Assembly: GCF_009749405.1 (NCBI RefSeq)
Contig: NZ_WBIQ01000005.1
Span: 124,001-188,000 of the forward strand
Source of the DNA: Agromyces lapidis
GTDB taxonomy: Bacteria; Actinomycetota; Actinomycetes; Actinomycetales; Microbacteriaceae
Reading direction: 5' to 3'
DNA: 64,000 bases
Below the pieces are notes generated by a model that saw nothing but the letters and a program-made list of their open reading frames with translations, was not told the origin of the DNA and ran no database searches. Positions 29,916 through 38,310 of the stretch are shown here, piece by piece. Position 1 is the stretch's first letter, and each line of letters begins with the position of its first letter. A program made the translations under genes and the position numbers.

Positions 29916-31352
29916 ATGGCCCGTCGACTCGATTCCCTGGCCTCGACGCTCGGCGCCACGTTGGTGCCCGGCCGTGTCGAGCCGTCGAATCCGGTCGAAT
30001 CCGCGGTGGCGCTCGACGACTTCTCGGTCGTGGTCCATCCCTCCTTCGCGACGCTCGTCATCGGCGAGCGCGACGAACTCCTCGGCGCCCTGGCCTCGGG
30101 CGACGCCCGCGCCGCGTCCCTCGCCGACGCGGTGCTCGTGACCGGCGCCGACGACCCCGCGCTCCGCGCCGCGCTGGCCGACGCCCGAGTCACCGCACTC
30201 GTCGGGGCGCCCGGCCACGAGTCCGCGATCCTCCCCACCCTCGTCGCCCTCCTCGCCGCCGACCAGGCCGCAGAAGACCGGCTCGTGACGAACGGCACGA
30301 AGGTGCTCACGCAGGTGGCCCGTCGCGGCGGTGCCAAGGCGGTCATCGCCGAACTCGCCCACCGCATCGACGGCTGGGCCGTGCTGCTCGATGCGTACGG
30401 CCAGGTCATCACCACCGCGGGCGCGGGCGGGCTCCACGTGCAGGACGCGGTGGCCGTCGCGTTCAACCGCCCGGTGCGCGTTCGGCACCCCGGCCTGCAG
30501 GTGCATCCGGTCGGCCCGGGCGAGGATCTCACCGCCATCCTCGTGATCGCCTCGCGCGAGAGCTCGACGAGCCGGGCGCGCGACCTCGCGTCGCAGGCCG
30601 CCGCGCTCCTCGACCTCGTGCTGCGCACGCACGACCACACCGGCACCGAGCGCCTCGGCCGTGCGGTGATGGTCGACACCCTGCTCGCGGGCGGTGCCGA
30701 GGCATCCGCTCTGCTGCGCCGGTGGGGCGTGCGCGAACGCAGCCTCACCGCCTTCGCCCTCTCGAGCCGTTCGAAGGGCGTCGACCTCGAACGGCTCGTC
30801 ACGCGCTGGCTCGACGAGCTCGGCGCGGTGCACGTGCTGACCGAGTCGCACGACCGCGTGCTCGGGTTCCTCCGCGACGACCAGGTCGACGCCTTCGCCC
30901 GCAGGGCCGTGGAGTTCGCGCTCGACGGGAACGCGGTGCTCCGCCTCGGACTCGGCTCATCCGCACCCGGCGACGCACTCGCCCGCAGCGCGGCCGAGGC
31001 CCGCCAGGCGCACGAGTCCGCCGTCGCCGACGCCCGCACTGTCGTGCGGTACCGGGCGCTGCCGACGGTCGCCCTGGTGCTCGAACGACTCGACGCCGAC
31101 GCCGCCGCCGGCATCGCCGAGCTGCTCGACCCGCTGCGCGGCGCCGACGGCGCGCACGGCGAACTGCTGCAGACCCTGCGGGTCTACCTCGTCGAGCACG
31201 GCGCACTCGGCACCACCGCGTCGGCGCTCGGCGTGCACCGGCAGACGCTCGCCTCCCGCCTCCATCGCATCGAAGACCTCACCGGGCTGTCGATGTCGAA
31301 TCCCGACGACCGCACCGCCGCCTGGCTCGCGCTGCGCGCACTCGAGCGCTGA
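29916..31352 (+). CDS. PucR family transcriptional regulator
   Basis: 478 residues. The C-terminal PucR-type helix-turn-helix (LRVYLVEHGALGTTASALGV, then HRQTLASRLHRIEDLTGLSM) is clear, preceded by a GGDEF-like CdaR/PucR middle region (about 230-370). The N-terminus is a sensory domain. ATG 29916 has TACACT eight bases upstream, a likely -10 of a leaderless transcript. PucR members control purine, amine or GABA catabolism; here it most likely controls the divergent dehydrogenase/permease operon. Confidence 0.9.
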   Translation: MARRLDSLASTLGATLVPGRVEPSNPVESAVALDDFSVVVHPSFATLVIGERDELLGALASGDARAASLADAVLVTGADDPALRAALADARVTALVGAPGHESAILPTLVALLAADQAAEDRLVTNGTKVLTQVARRGGAKAVIAELAHRIDGWAVLLDAYGQVITTAGAGGLHVQDAVAVAFNRPVRVRHPGLQVHPVGPGEDLTAILVIASRESSTSRARDLASQAAALLDLVLRTHDHTGTERLGRAVMVDTLLAGGAEASALLRRWGVRERSLTAFALSSRSKGVDLERLVTRWLDELGAVHVLTESHDRVLGFLRDDQVDAFARRAVEFALDGNAVLRLGLGSSAPGDALARSAAEARQAHESAVADARTVVRYRALPTVALVLERLDADAAAGIAELLDPLRGADGAHGELLQTLRVYLVEHGALGTTASALGVHRQTLASRLHRIEDLTGLSMSNPDDRTAAWLALRALER

Positions 31353-31447
31353 CGACGCTGCGCGGCCGCGCCGATACCCGCCATCGCTTTTCCGATGACC
31401 CCGGCGAATACCCCGGGGCGAGACTCATGGACGTCGAAAGGAACCCC

Positions 31448-32161
31448 ATGACCCGCATCCTCATGATCGTCACCGCCGCCGAGTCGATCGAGCTCGCCGA
31501 CGGCAGCCACCACCCCACCGGCTTCTGGGCCGAAGAACTCGTCGTCGCGCACCGGGCCCTCTCGGCCGGGGGCGCCGAGACCACGATCGCGACTCCGGGC
31601 GGCGCGCCGGCGCCGGTCGACCCGGGCTCGTTGTCGACCGACCTCGTCGGCGACGCCGCGAAGGTCGAGGAGTTCCGCGGCTACCTGGACGGCATCGCCA
31701 CCGAACTCGCCTCGCCCGCATCGATCGCCGAACTCGACGCGAGCGGTTTCGACGCGCTCGTGCTGCCCGGCGGCCACGGGCCGATGGTCGATCTCGCGCA
31801 CGACCCCGCCGTCGGCGCCGCGCTCATCGCCGCCGACGCCGCCGCCGTGCTCATCGCGCCGTTCTGCCACGGCCCGGCCGCCCTGCTCAGCGCGACCCGC
31901 CCCGACGGCGGGTTCGCCTTCGCCGGCCGCGCCCTCACGGTGTTCACCGACGAGGAGGAGCGCTCGGGCGGACTCGGCGCCGGCACCCCGTGGTTCGTGG
32001 CGTCGACGCTGGCCGAGCGCGGAGCCCTGGTCGAGGGCGGCGCCGCCTGGTCGAGCCACGTCGTGCGCGACGGCAACCTCATCACCGGCCAGAACCCGCA
32101 GTCGAGCGAGGCGGTCGCCGAGGCCCTTCTCGCCGCCCTGACCGAGCGCGCGGCGGCCTGA
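31448..32161 (+). CDS. DJ-1/PfpI-type glutamine-amidotransferase-like protein
   Basis: 237 residues. The nucleophile elbow APFCHGPAALL places C140 and H141 as in Hsp31/HchA-like members, and VLPGGHGPMVDLAHD precedes it. Such proteins act as chaperones, deglycases or glyoxalases, a matter still debated in the literature. The start ATG has an AAAGGA ribosome site. It lies 95 bases after pucR, and its regulation is unclear. Confidence 0.9.
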   Translation: MTRILMIVTAAESIELADGSHHPTGFWAEELVVAHRALSAGGAETTIATPGGAPAPVDPGSLSTDLVGDAAKVEEFRGYLDGIATELASPASIAELDASGFDALVLPGGHGPMVDLAHDPAVGAALIAADAAAVLIAPFCHGPAALLSATRPDGGFAFAGRALTVFTDEEERSGGLGAGTPWFVASTLAERGALVEGGAAWSSHVVRDGNLITGQNPQSSEAVAEALLAALTERAAA

Positions 32162-32215
32162 CGCCCGACTCGGGCATCCGCGGGCGCGACTCCGCCGATC
32201 CGCCCCGCGCGGCCC

Positions 32216-33115
32216 TCAGTCTCGCGCGACCTCGACGATCGCCTCCGCGAGCGCGCGGAGGCGATCGCTGCGGTCGAGCTCGCCCGTGCGGGCGACGAGG
32301 TAGAGCGTGTTGAGCGGCGCCAGCTCGGGCTCGTACAGGGCCACGAGACGCCCCGCGGCGAGCTCCGACTCGACGAGGTACCGCGGCAGCACCGACATGC
32401 CGACGCCGGCGACGAGCGCGGAGCGGATCGCTCGGAGGTCGGGGATCACCGCGATCGGGCGCAGGCCGTCGGGGCGGTGCCCGAACACCGAACGCCAGTA
32501 GCGGCGCACGATCGGCAGTTCGTCGCCGTACGCGATGAGGGGCACCTCGGCGAGCGCCGCGGCGACCGCCTCCGTGCTCTCGGGCGGGCCGGCGAGGCGC
32601 CAGCGGGGTGACGCCACGAGCACGAACTCCTCGTCGACGAGCGGCATTGCGCTGAGGCCGCGCTGCGACGGGCGCACCGCGCTCACGACGAGGTCGAGGG
32701 CGCCGGTGCGCAACTCGTCGAGCAACCCGTCGGCGAGGCCGAAGCGCAGCCGCAGACGCGCCGCCGAGGCATCCGCGAGCTCGTCGAGTCGCGGTGCGAG
32801 CACCTCGCCCAGGAACTCGGCCGCTCCCCCGACGTCGATGGTCTCGGTGCCGCCGGCCGCCGCGGGGGCGAGCACGTCGTCGAGCGCGTCGAGCGGCCCG
32901 GCGACCTCGCGGCCGAGGGCCACCGCGCGCGGGGTCGCGACGACTCCCGTGGCGCCGCGTTCGAAGAGCACGGTGCCGAGCCGCTGCTCGAGCGCCTGCA
33001 CGTGCGAACTCGCCGTCGCCTGTGAGAGGCCGAGCAGCCGCGCGCCCTCGCTCATCGACCCCGCGCGCAGCACGGTGAGGAAGGTGCGGAGGTGCTCGAG
33101 TTCGTGTGCCGCCAT
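32216..33115 (-). CDS. LysR family transcriptional regulator
   Basis: 299 residues from ATG 33115. The N-terminal winged helix (LRTFLTVLRAGSMSEGARLL, then GLSQATASSHVQALEQRLG) and the periplasmic-binding-like effector domain are complete. It is divergent from the deazaflavin-dependent oxidoreductase, which is its likely target. The spacer contains ATGA-GA-TCAT at 33179-33188, a weak candidate site. The effector is unknown. Confidence 0.9.
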   Translation of the reverse strand: MAAHELEHLRTFLTVLRAGSMSEGARLLGLSQATASSHVQALEQRLGTVLFERGATGVVATPRAVALGREVAGPLDALDDVLAPAAAGGTETIDVGGAAEFLGEVLAPRLDELADASAARLRLRFGLADGLLDELRTGALDLVVSAVRPSQRGLSAMPLVDEEFVLVASPRWRLAGPPESTEAVAAALAEVPLIAYGDELPIVRRYWRSVFGHRPDGLRPIAVIPDLRAIRSALVAGVGMSVLPRYLVESELAAGRLVALYEPELAPLNTLYLVARTGELDRSDRLRALAEAIVEVARD

Positions 33116-33270
33116 CGGCGCGATTCTTCCACAGGGAGGATCGCAGGGCCTCACGCCGGTCTCGCGGGCGCGCACGACATGAGATCATCCAGCCCGAGAC
33201 GGAATCGGACGGACGGGAAGAACTCGGCGCCCGCCTCGGTTGACCCGAGGAACGACTCGAAGGAGAATCC

Positions 33271-33711
33271 ATGCCACTCGAAGGCGAGTACGCCCCCAGC
33301 ACCGCCGACTGGGCCCGCAAGCAGGCCGAGGCCTACGAGGCATCCGACGGCGCCGCGGCCAACCTGCTGCGCGGCCGCCCCATCATCGTGCTGACGACGC
33401 GCGGCGCGAAGAGCGGCAAGCTCCGCAAGACGGCGCTCATGCGGGTCGAGCACGACGGCGAGTACGCGGTGGTCGCCTCGAAGGGCGGCTCGACCGAGCA
33501 CCCGAAGTGGTACTGGAACCTCAAGGCGCACCCCGCGGTCGAGCTGCAGGACGGCGACGAGAAGCACGACTACGTCGCCCGCGAGGTCGACGGCGACGAG
33601 CGCGACGAGTGGTGGACGCGCGCCAACGAGACCTGGCCCGACTACGCGAACTACCAGACGAAGACCGACCGCCGGATCCCGGTCTTCGTGCTCACGCGCG
33701 TCGTGCTCTGA
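33271..33711 (+). CDS. Deazaflavin (F420)-dependent nitroreductase, DDN family
   Basis: A 146-residue split-barrel protein of the Ddn/Rv3547 family. The family strand [20 protein letters not shown] and the F420-contacting end ([20 protein letters not shown]) are conserved. The ribosome site is GAAGGAGAATCC. Ddn relatives reduce quinones or nitro compounds with F420H2. It is divergent from the LysR gene and ends 12 bases before the convergent monooxygenase. Confidence 0.92.
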   Translation: MPLEGEYAPSTADWARKQAEAYEASDGAAANLLRGRPIIVLTTRGAKSGKLRKTALMRVEHDGEYAVVASKGGSTEHPKWYWNLKAHPAVELQDGDEKHDYVAREVDGDERDEWWTRANETWPDYANYQTKTDRRIPVFVLTRVVL

Positions 33712-33723
33712 GCACCCGGGCGC

Positions 33724-34842
33724 TCACAGCCCGCGCATCGTGAACACCCCGGCGAGCATCGCGCGCATCGGGGGCACCGCGAGCAGGCGCACGGCGGTGT
33801 TGCGAAGGGCGAGTCGGATGCCACGTGCCGGAGCCCCCATCGCCATGTTGAACCGTGCCCGGCGGCAGGCCCGCATCGCCGCGCGGCGGCGCCGCCTCCC
33901 GTAGCGCCTCAGCGGCAGGGCGAGGTCGCCGCCGTCGGGCGATGCGAGCGCGTCGGGCAGCGCCTCGGCGAGCGCGAGCGCGTCGAGGAACCCCAGGGTC
34001 ATGCCCTGCCCGCCGATCGGGCTCACTTCGTGGGCGGCGTCGCCCGCGAGCACGACCCGGCCGACGACGAAGCGGTCGGCGACGTGCTGGCTCGCGAGGA
34101 ACACGCTCGGCTCGGGCACGCCGTCGAGGCGCACCCCGACCCGCTCGGCCACGATCGCCGCGAACCCGGCGGCGTCGATCGCATCCCCCGGATCCCGGTC
34201 GGCGAGGTGCACGACCCAGCGCCGACCATCGGGGAGGGGCAGCGCCTCGACGACGCCGCCGGCCTCGAAGTGCAGCCGGGCGACGTCGTCGCCCGGCCCG
34301 GTGAGGTCGGCCATCGCGTACCGAGCGACCCCGGGCCTGCGCCGCCAGTTGATGCCGGGCGGCTCGCGCAGCCGGCTGCGCACGCCGTCGGCGACGATGG
34401 CGCAGCGCGCGACGAGCTCACCGCCGTCGACGAGCCGCACCCGCAGCGCGTTCCGGTCCTGCGCGAGTCCGATGACCTCGGCTCCTCGGCGGAGCGCGCT
34501 CGGCGCGAGCTCGCCGAGCCGCCGCTCGAGCGCGGCCTCGACCAGGTGCTGCGGCACCGACAGCACCGCGGACGCCTCGGCGAACCGCAGCCGTCCGAGT
34601 CGGCGCCCGGCGACGCCGACCTCGCCGCCGGTGATGCGGGTGCCCGCCCCTTCGAGCTCGGCGAGCACCCCGGCCTCGCGAAGCGCCCGAACCCCCGGCG
34701 CGTGCACGCCGATCGCCTTCGGCCTCGTCGACCGCTCGAGGCGGCGTTCGAGCACGACGACGTCGACGCCGCGATCGGCGAGGAGCACCGCCGAGAGGAG
34801 CCCGACCGGCCCGCCGCCCACGACGACGACCTGGGGCGTCAC
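33724..34842 (-). CDS. FAD-dependent monooxygenase (aromatic hydroxylase type)
   Basis: 372 residues. The FAD-binding GxGxxG is at VVVGGGPVGLL (residues 5-15), and the second FAD motif GRVVLAGDAAHEVSPIGGQG follows near residue 270. The GTG start overlaps the stop of the methyltransferase by four bases (GTGA), so translation is coupled. It is the last gene of the polyketide synthase operon and most likely hydroxylates the polyketide ring, as SrsC does in Streptomyces griseus phenolic lipid synthesis. The substrate is inferred from context. Confidence 0.9.
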   Translation of the reverse strand: MTPQVVVVGGGPVGLLSAVLLADRGVDVVVLERRLERSTRPKAIGVHAPGVRALREAGVLAELEGAGTRITGGEVGVAGRRLGRLRFAEASAVLSVPQHLVEAALERRLGELAPSALRRGAEVIGLAQDRNALRVRLVDGGELVARCAIVADGVRSRLREPPGINWRRRPGVARYAMADLTGPGDDVARLHFEAGGVVEALPLPDGRRWVVHLADRDPGDAIDAAGFAAIVAERVGVRLDGVPEPSVFLASQHVADRFVVGRVVLAGDAAHEVSPIGGQGMTLGFLDALALAEALPDALASPDGGDLALPLRRYGRRRRRAAMRACRRARFNMAMGAPARGIRLALRNTAVRLLAVPPMRAMLAGVFTMRGL

Positions 34843-35588
34843 CCGCGGGCCCGCCCCGCAGCATCCGCCTGCCAGATCACCTCGAGCCGTGACGGCGTCG
34901 CCCGTCGCACGCGCCAGCCCGACGGCAGCACCGCCTCGAGCTCGGCCGCGGTGTGGCTGCGCCGGATCGACGCGAGCCCGTCGGCCCGGATGAACGATCC
35001 GGAGAGCAGGTTCGCGGCGAACGGCCAGGTGCCGGCCGCGAACGCCGCGTACGCGAGGCGACTGCGCTCGATGTCGCCGTGCACGACCGTGCCGCCGAGC
35101 TCGGCGAGCCGCTCGGAGTCGGCGAGCAGTGCGCCGAACTCGAGGCCGTCGAGGTGGTGCAGCACGTGGTTCGACAAGACGAGGTCGAAGTGGCGGTCTG
35201 CGGCAGCCAGCTCGGCGGTCGTCGCGGCCGACAGCTCGAGTCCCGGCACCGGGTCGCGTTGGTTCGCGGCGAGCGCGGCGGCGAGGGCGCGGGGATCGGG
35301 GTCGATCGCGGTGACCTCGAGGCGCAGCCCCTCCGCGGCGGCGCGGCGCAGCCAGCGCCGCGGCAGGTCGGCCCCGCCCGTCCCGACGTCGAGCAGCCGG
35401 GTCGTCCACACCGGCGAGAGCCGCGGGCGGATCCATCGCCGGTACACCGAGCCCGCACCCGAGACGACCCCGTTGACGAGCCGGAACTGGTCGTAGGTGC
35501 GCGCGAGCGTCGCGGCGTCGCACGCGGGGTCGTCCATGAGCTCGCGCACCGAGGCGTCGCGAGAACCGAGCGAACGCCAGACGCCCAT
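34839..35588 (-). CDS. Class I SAM-dependent methyltransferase
   Basis: 249 residues. The SAM motif I is LLDVGTGGADLPRRWL near residue 66, followed by the acidic motif (VTAIDPDPRAL) and motif II LVLSNHVLHHLDG. Start ATG 35588 lies five bases after the polyketide synthase stop. It is the middle gene of a three-gene operon and probably methylates the polyketide product before or after hydroxylation. O- or C-methylation cannot be told from the sequence. Confidence 0.9.
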   Translation of the reverse strand: MGVWRSLGSRDASVRELMDDPACDAATLARTYDQFRLVNGVVSGAGSVYRRWIRPRLSPVWTTRLLDVGTGGADLPRRWLRRAAAEGLRLEVTAIDPDPRALAAALAANQRDPVPGLELSAATTAELAAADRHFDLVLSNHVLHHLDGLEFGALLADSERLAELGGTVVHGDIERSRLAYAAFAAGTWPFAANLLSGSFIRADGLASIRRSHTAAELEAVLPSGWRVRRATPSRLEVIWQADAAGRARG

Positions 35589-35593
35589 TCGCG

Positions 35594-36733
35594 TCAGCCC
35601 ATCACCGTGAGCAGCGCCGACTCGACGGTGAGCCCCGGCCCGAACGCCATCGCCGCGACCCGGTCGCCGGGCGCCGCGCTGCCGTCGAGGATCCGCCTCA
35701 TCACGAACAGCACGGTCGCGCTCGACATGTTGCCGTAGTCGCGCAGCGTCTCGCGCGCCGGCACGAGCTGCGCCTCGCTGAGGGCGAGCCTGACCTCGAC
35801 CTTGTCGAGGATGCTGCGCCCGCCCGGGTGGATCGCCCAGTGCTCGACGGCCTCGCCGGAGGCATCCGTCGCGAGCGCCTCGGCGAGGGAATCGTCGTGG
35901 GCGAACAGCGGTTCGAGGGCGCCGGTGATGTGCTCGTCGATGATCGCGGGCACGGCGTTCGAGAGCACCATCTCGAAGCCGTGGTCTCCGATCTTCCACG
36001 CCATGTCGCCCTCGCCGGTCGGCGTGATGCGGGTGGCGAAGCGGTCGAGCGCGAAGGCCCGCTCCCCCGGCTCGGGTTCACGCGCGGTGACGATGCCGGC
36101 CCCGGCGCCGTCGGCGAAGAGCGACGACGCGACGATCGTGTCGGGGTCGTTCGACGATCGGAGGTGCAGCGTGCACAGCTCCACGGAGACGACGAGCACG
36201 ACCGCCGAGGCATCCGCCTCGCAGAGCTGCGCGGCCATTCGCAGCGCGGGGATCGACGCGTAGCACCCCATGAAGCCGAGGTGGTAGCGCTGCACCCCCT
36301 CGTCGAGGCCGAGCTCGCGGGCGATCATGAAGTCGGGGCCCGGGGCGTAGAAGCCGGTGCAGCTCACGGTGATCACGTGCGTGACGTCGGCGGCTTCGAG
36401 GCCGGGGGTCGCCGCGACGGCGGCCCGACCCGCCTCGACGTAGAGTCCCGTCGCGTGCTCGGCGTAGAGCTCGTTACGGGCCTTCGTTCCCGGCAGGAGC
36501 AGCTCACCCGACTCGATGTCGAAGAACACCGGATCATCGGGGTGGGCGTCCCAACTCAATTCGTCGAGCACGGTGTGCCGGGTCGAGATCCCCGAGACGT
36601 CGAAGCTCGTCTGGATGATGCGCTGGCCGAGCCGGTTCAGACCGGGCTGCGCCGCGAAGACGTCGCGCACCTCCGGTTGGACGAGCACGGTCGGCGGCAC
36701 GACGGTCGAGAGTCCCCTGAGCGCGACGGTCAT
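35594..36733 (-). CDS. Type III polyketide synthase
   Basis: 379 residues from ATG 36733 (MTVALRGLS). The catalytic triad is complete: C125 in VSCTGFYAPGPD, H302 in AIHPGGRSI and N335 in DYGNMSSAT. The enzyme condenses malonyl-CoA units on an acyl starter to give pyrones, resorcinols or naphthols. It is the first gene of the operon with the methyltransferase and monooxygenase, the same set as the Streptomyces srsABC-type phenolic lipid clusters. The starter length is not readable without structural modelling. Confidence 0.94.
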   Translation of the reverse strand: MTVALRGLSTVVPPTVLVQPEVRDVFAAQPGLNRLGQRIIQTSFDVSGISTRHTVLDELSWDAHPDDPVFFDIESGELLLPGTKARNELYAEHATGLYVEAGRAAVAATPGLEAADVTHVITVSCTGFYAPGPDFMIARELGLDEGVQRYHLGFMGCYASIPALRMAAQLCEADASAVVLVVSVELCTLHLRSSNDPDTIVASSLFADGAGAGIVTAREPEPGERAFALDRFATRITPTGEGDMAWKIGDHGFEMVLSNAVPAIIDEHITGALEPLFAHDDSLAEALATDASGEAVEHWAIHPGGRSILDKVEVRLALSEAQLVPARETLRDYGNMSSATVLFVMRRILDGSAAPGDRVAAMAFGPGLTVESALLTVMG

Positions 36734-36786
36734 GCCCCATCGTAGGGTCGCGGACGGCGTCCGGGGCAAGGGGTTTCACGATCGAC

Positions 36787-36803
36787 GCGACCGACACGGT
36801 CGC
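36787..36803. promoter_or_regulatory. Inverted repeat in the polyketide synthase/DUF2252 divergent spacer
   Basis: GCGACCG-ACA-CGGTCGC, with a smaller repeat GACCC-GCC-GGGTC at 36808-36820. Both lie centrally between divergent start codons and could be a shared operator. No adjacent regulator gene exists. Confidence 0.4.
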
Positions 36804-36885
36804 TGCGGACCCGCCGGGTCTATCCCCGTGACGGGCGTCGCCGTATCCTTCAGTCAGAGTCTTCACGCTCGCCGAGGAGGATGAC

Positions 36886-38310
36886 GTGCTGATGCAGGAA
36901 TACGATCGTCCCTCCGATCCTCGTCTGCTGCCGCGCAAGAGCCGCGAAGACCTCGGCAGGTCGGCCCGCTCGTCGAGGCCGCTCGAAGACCACGCCGCGC
37001 TCGGCCCGGGCGAACGCGATCCGATCGCGATCCTCGAGCATCAGGCGCTGTCGCGGGTGGCCGGGCTCGTCGGCCTGCGCTACGCGCGCATGGCGACGTC
37101 GCCCTTCGCGTTCTACCGCGGCGCGGCCGCGATCATGGCCGGCGACCTGCGCGAGCTGCCCGACTCCGGCGTGCAGACCCAGCTCTGCGGCGACGCGCAT
37201 CTCTCGAACGTCGGCTTCTACGCCTCGCCCGAGCGCGCCCTGGTCATCGACCTCAACGACTTCGACGAGACGGCCCCCGGTCCGTTCGAGTGGGATGTGA
37301 AGCGCATGGCCGCGAGCTTCGAGATCGCCGCCCGGGCCCGTGGCTTCGACGACCGCGACCGCAGCGCGATCGTCGAGCGGGTCGGCAGGGCCTACGCCGC
37401 CGCGATGGATACGGCCGTGCGGACACCCGCCCTCGAGCTGTTCACCGCGCGGCTCGACATCGACACCGTGATGGCCGACATCGGCAGCGAGTTGCCCGAG
37501 AAGGCGTCCGAGCGGGTCGAGGAGTCCGTCACGAAGACGTATCGCCGCGACAGCCGCCAGGCGGCAGACAAGCTCGCGGTTCGCGACGACGACGGCGTCC
37601 TGCGGTTCAAGTCCGATCCCCCGCTGCTCACCCCGCTGCGGGAGCTGGCCGAGCGCGAGGGCATGTCGTTCGAGACGGCCCTGGCGCGGCTGCACGACGT
37701 CCTCGAGCAGTACCGGGCGACGCTCCCGCCCGAGCGACGGCGACTGCTCGAGCGCTACCGCATGGTCGACGCGGCGATGAAGGTGGTGGGCGTCGGCAGC
37801 GTCGGCACCCGTGCCTGGGTCGTGCTCCTCCAGGGCGACGCCAAGCGCGACGTCCTCGTGCTGCAGGCGAAGGAGGCGCAGCGCTCGGTCATCGAGCCCC
37901 CCGACGGGTCGAGTGCGTACGCCCACCAGGGGCAGCGGGTGGTGCGCGGACAGCGGATCATGCAGTCGCTCGGCGACATCCTGCTCGGCTGGACCACCGG
38001 CGAGGGCTTCGACGGCCGGATGAGAGACCTGTACCTGCGCCAGTTCCGCGACTGGAAGGGCTCGGCCGAGCCCGAGCGCATGGAGCCGGCGACGATGCGC
38101 ATGTACGCGCAGTACTGCGGCATCGTGCTCGCCCGGGCCCACGCGCGAGGCGGCGACCCGGCGACGATCTCGGGCTACCTCGGCGGCGGCAAGACGTTCG
38201 CGCACGCCCTCGTCGGGTTCGCCGCCGCCTACGCCGATCGGACCGAGGCCGACCATGCCGCGCTCCTCTCGGCGATCGCGAGCGGTCGCCTCGAGGCGGC
38301 GACGCGATGA
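36886..38310 (+). CDS. DUF2252 family protein (kinase-like fold)
   Basis: 474 residues; GTG 36886 has GAGGAGG six bases upstream, better placed than the ATG at 36892. The segment QLCGDAHLSNVGFY followed by ALVIDLNDFDE resembles the catalytic and metal-binding motifs of aminoglycoside-phosphotransferase-like kinases, so a phosphotransfer role is possible. Its stop overlaps the MFS start by four bases (ATGA), giving translational coupling. The pair faces the polyketide operon across a 152-base spacer. The reaction is unknown. Confidence 0.85.
   Translation: MLMQEYDRPSDPRLLPRKSREDLGRSARSSRPLEDHAALGPGERDPIAILEHQALSRVAGLVGLRYARMATSPFAFYRGAAAIMAGDLRELPDSGVQTQLCGDAHLSNVGFYASPERALVIDLNDFDETAPGPFEWDVKRMAASFEIAARARGFDDRDRSAIVERVGRAYAAAMDTAVRTPALELFTARLDIDTVMADIGSELPEKASERVEESVTKTYRRDSRQAADKLAVRDDDGVLRFKSDPPLLTPLRELAEREGMSFETALARLHDVLEQYRATLPPERRRLLERYRMVDAAMKVVGVGSVGTRAWVVLLQGDAKRDVLVLQAKEAQRSVIEPPDGSSAYAHQGQRVVRGQRIMQSLGDILLGWTTGEGFDGRMRDLYLRQFRDWKGSAEPERMEPATMRMYAQYCGIVLARAHARGGDPATISGYLGGGKTFAHALVGFAAAYADRTEADHAALLSAIASGRLEAATR

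Noticed and set aside
29873..32161. Long frame running through pucR into the DJ-1 gene
   Set aside because: Its first part is an out-of-frame shadow of pucR. Only the final 237 codons from 31448 are real.
37290..38306. N-terminal extension of the DHA2 pump across the DUF2252 gene
   Set aside because: It overlaps a strongly supported gene in another frame and is Arg-rich. The ATGA-coupled start at 38307 is clear.
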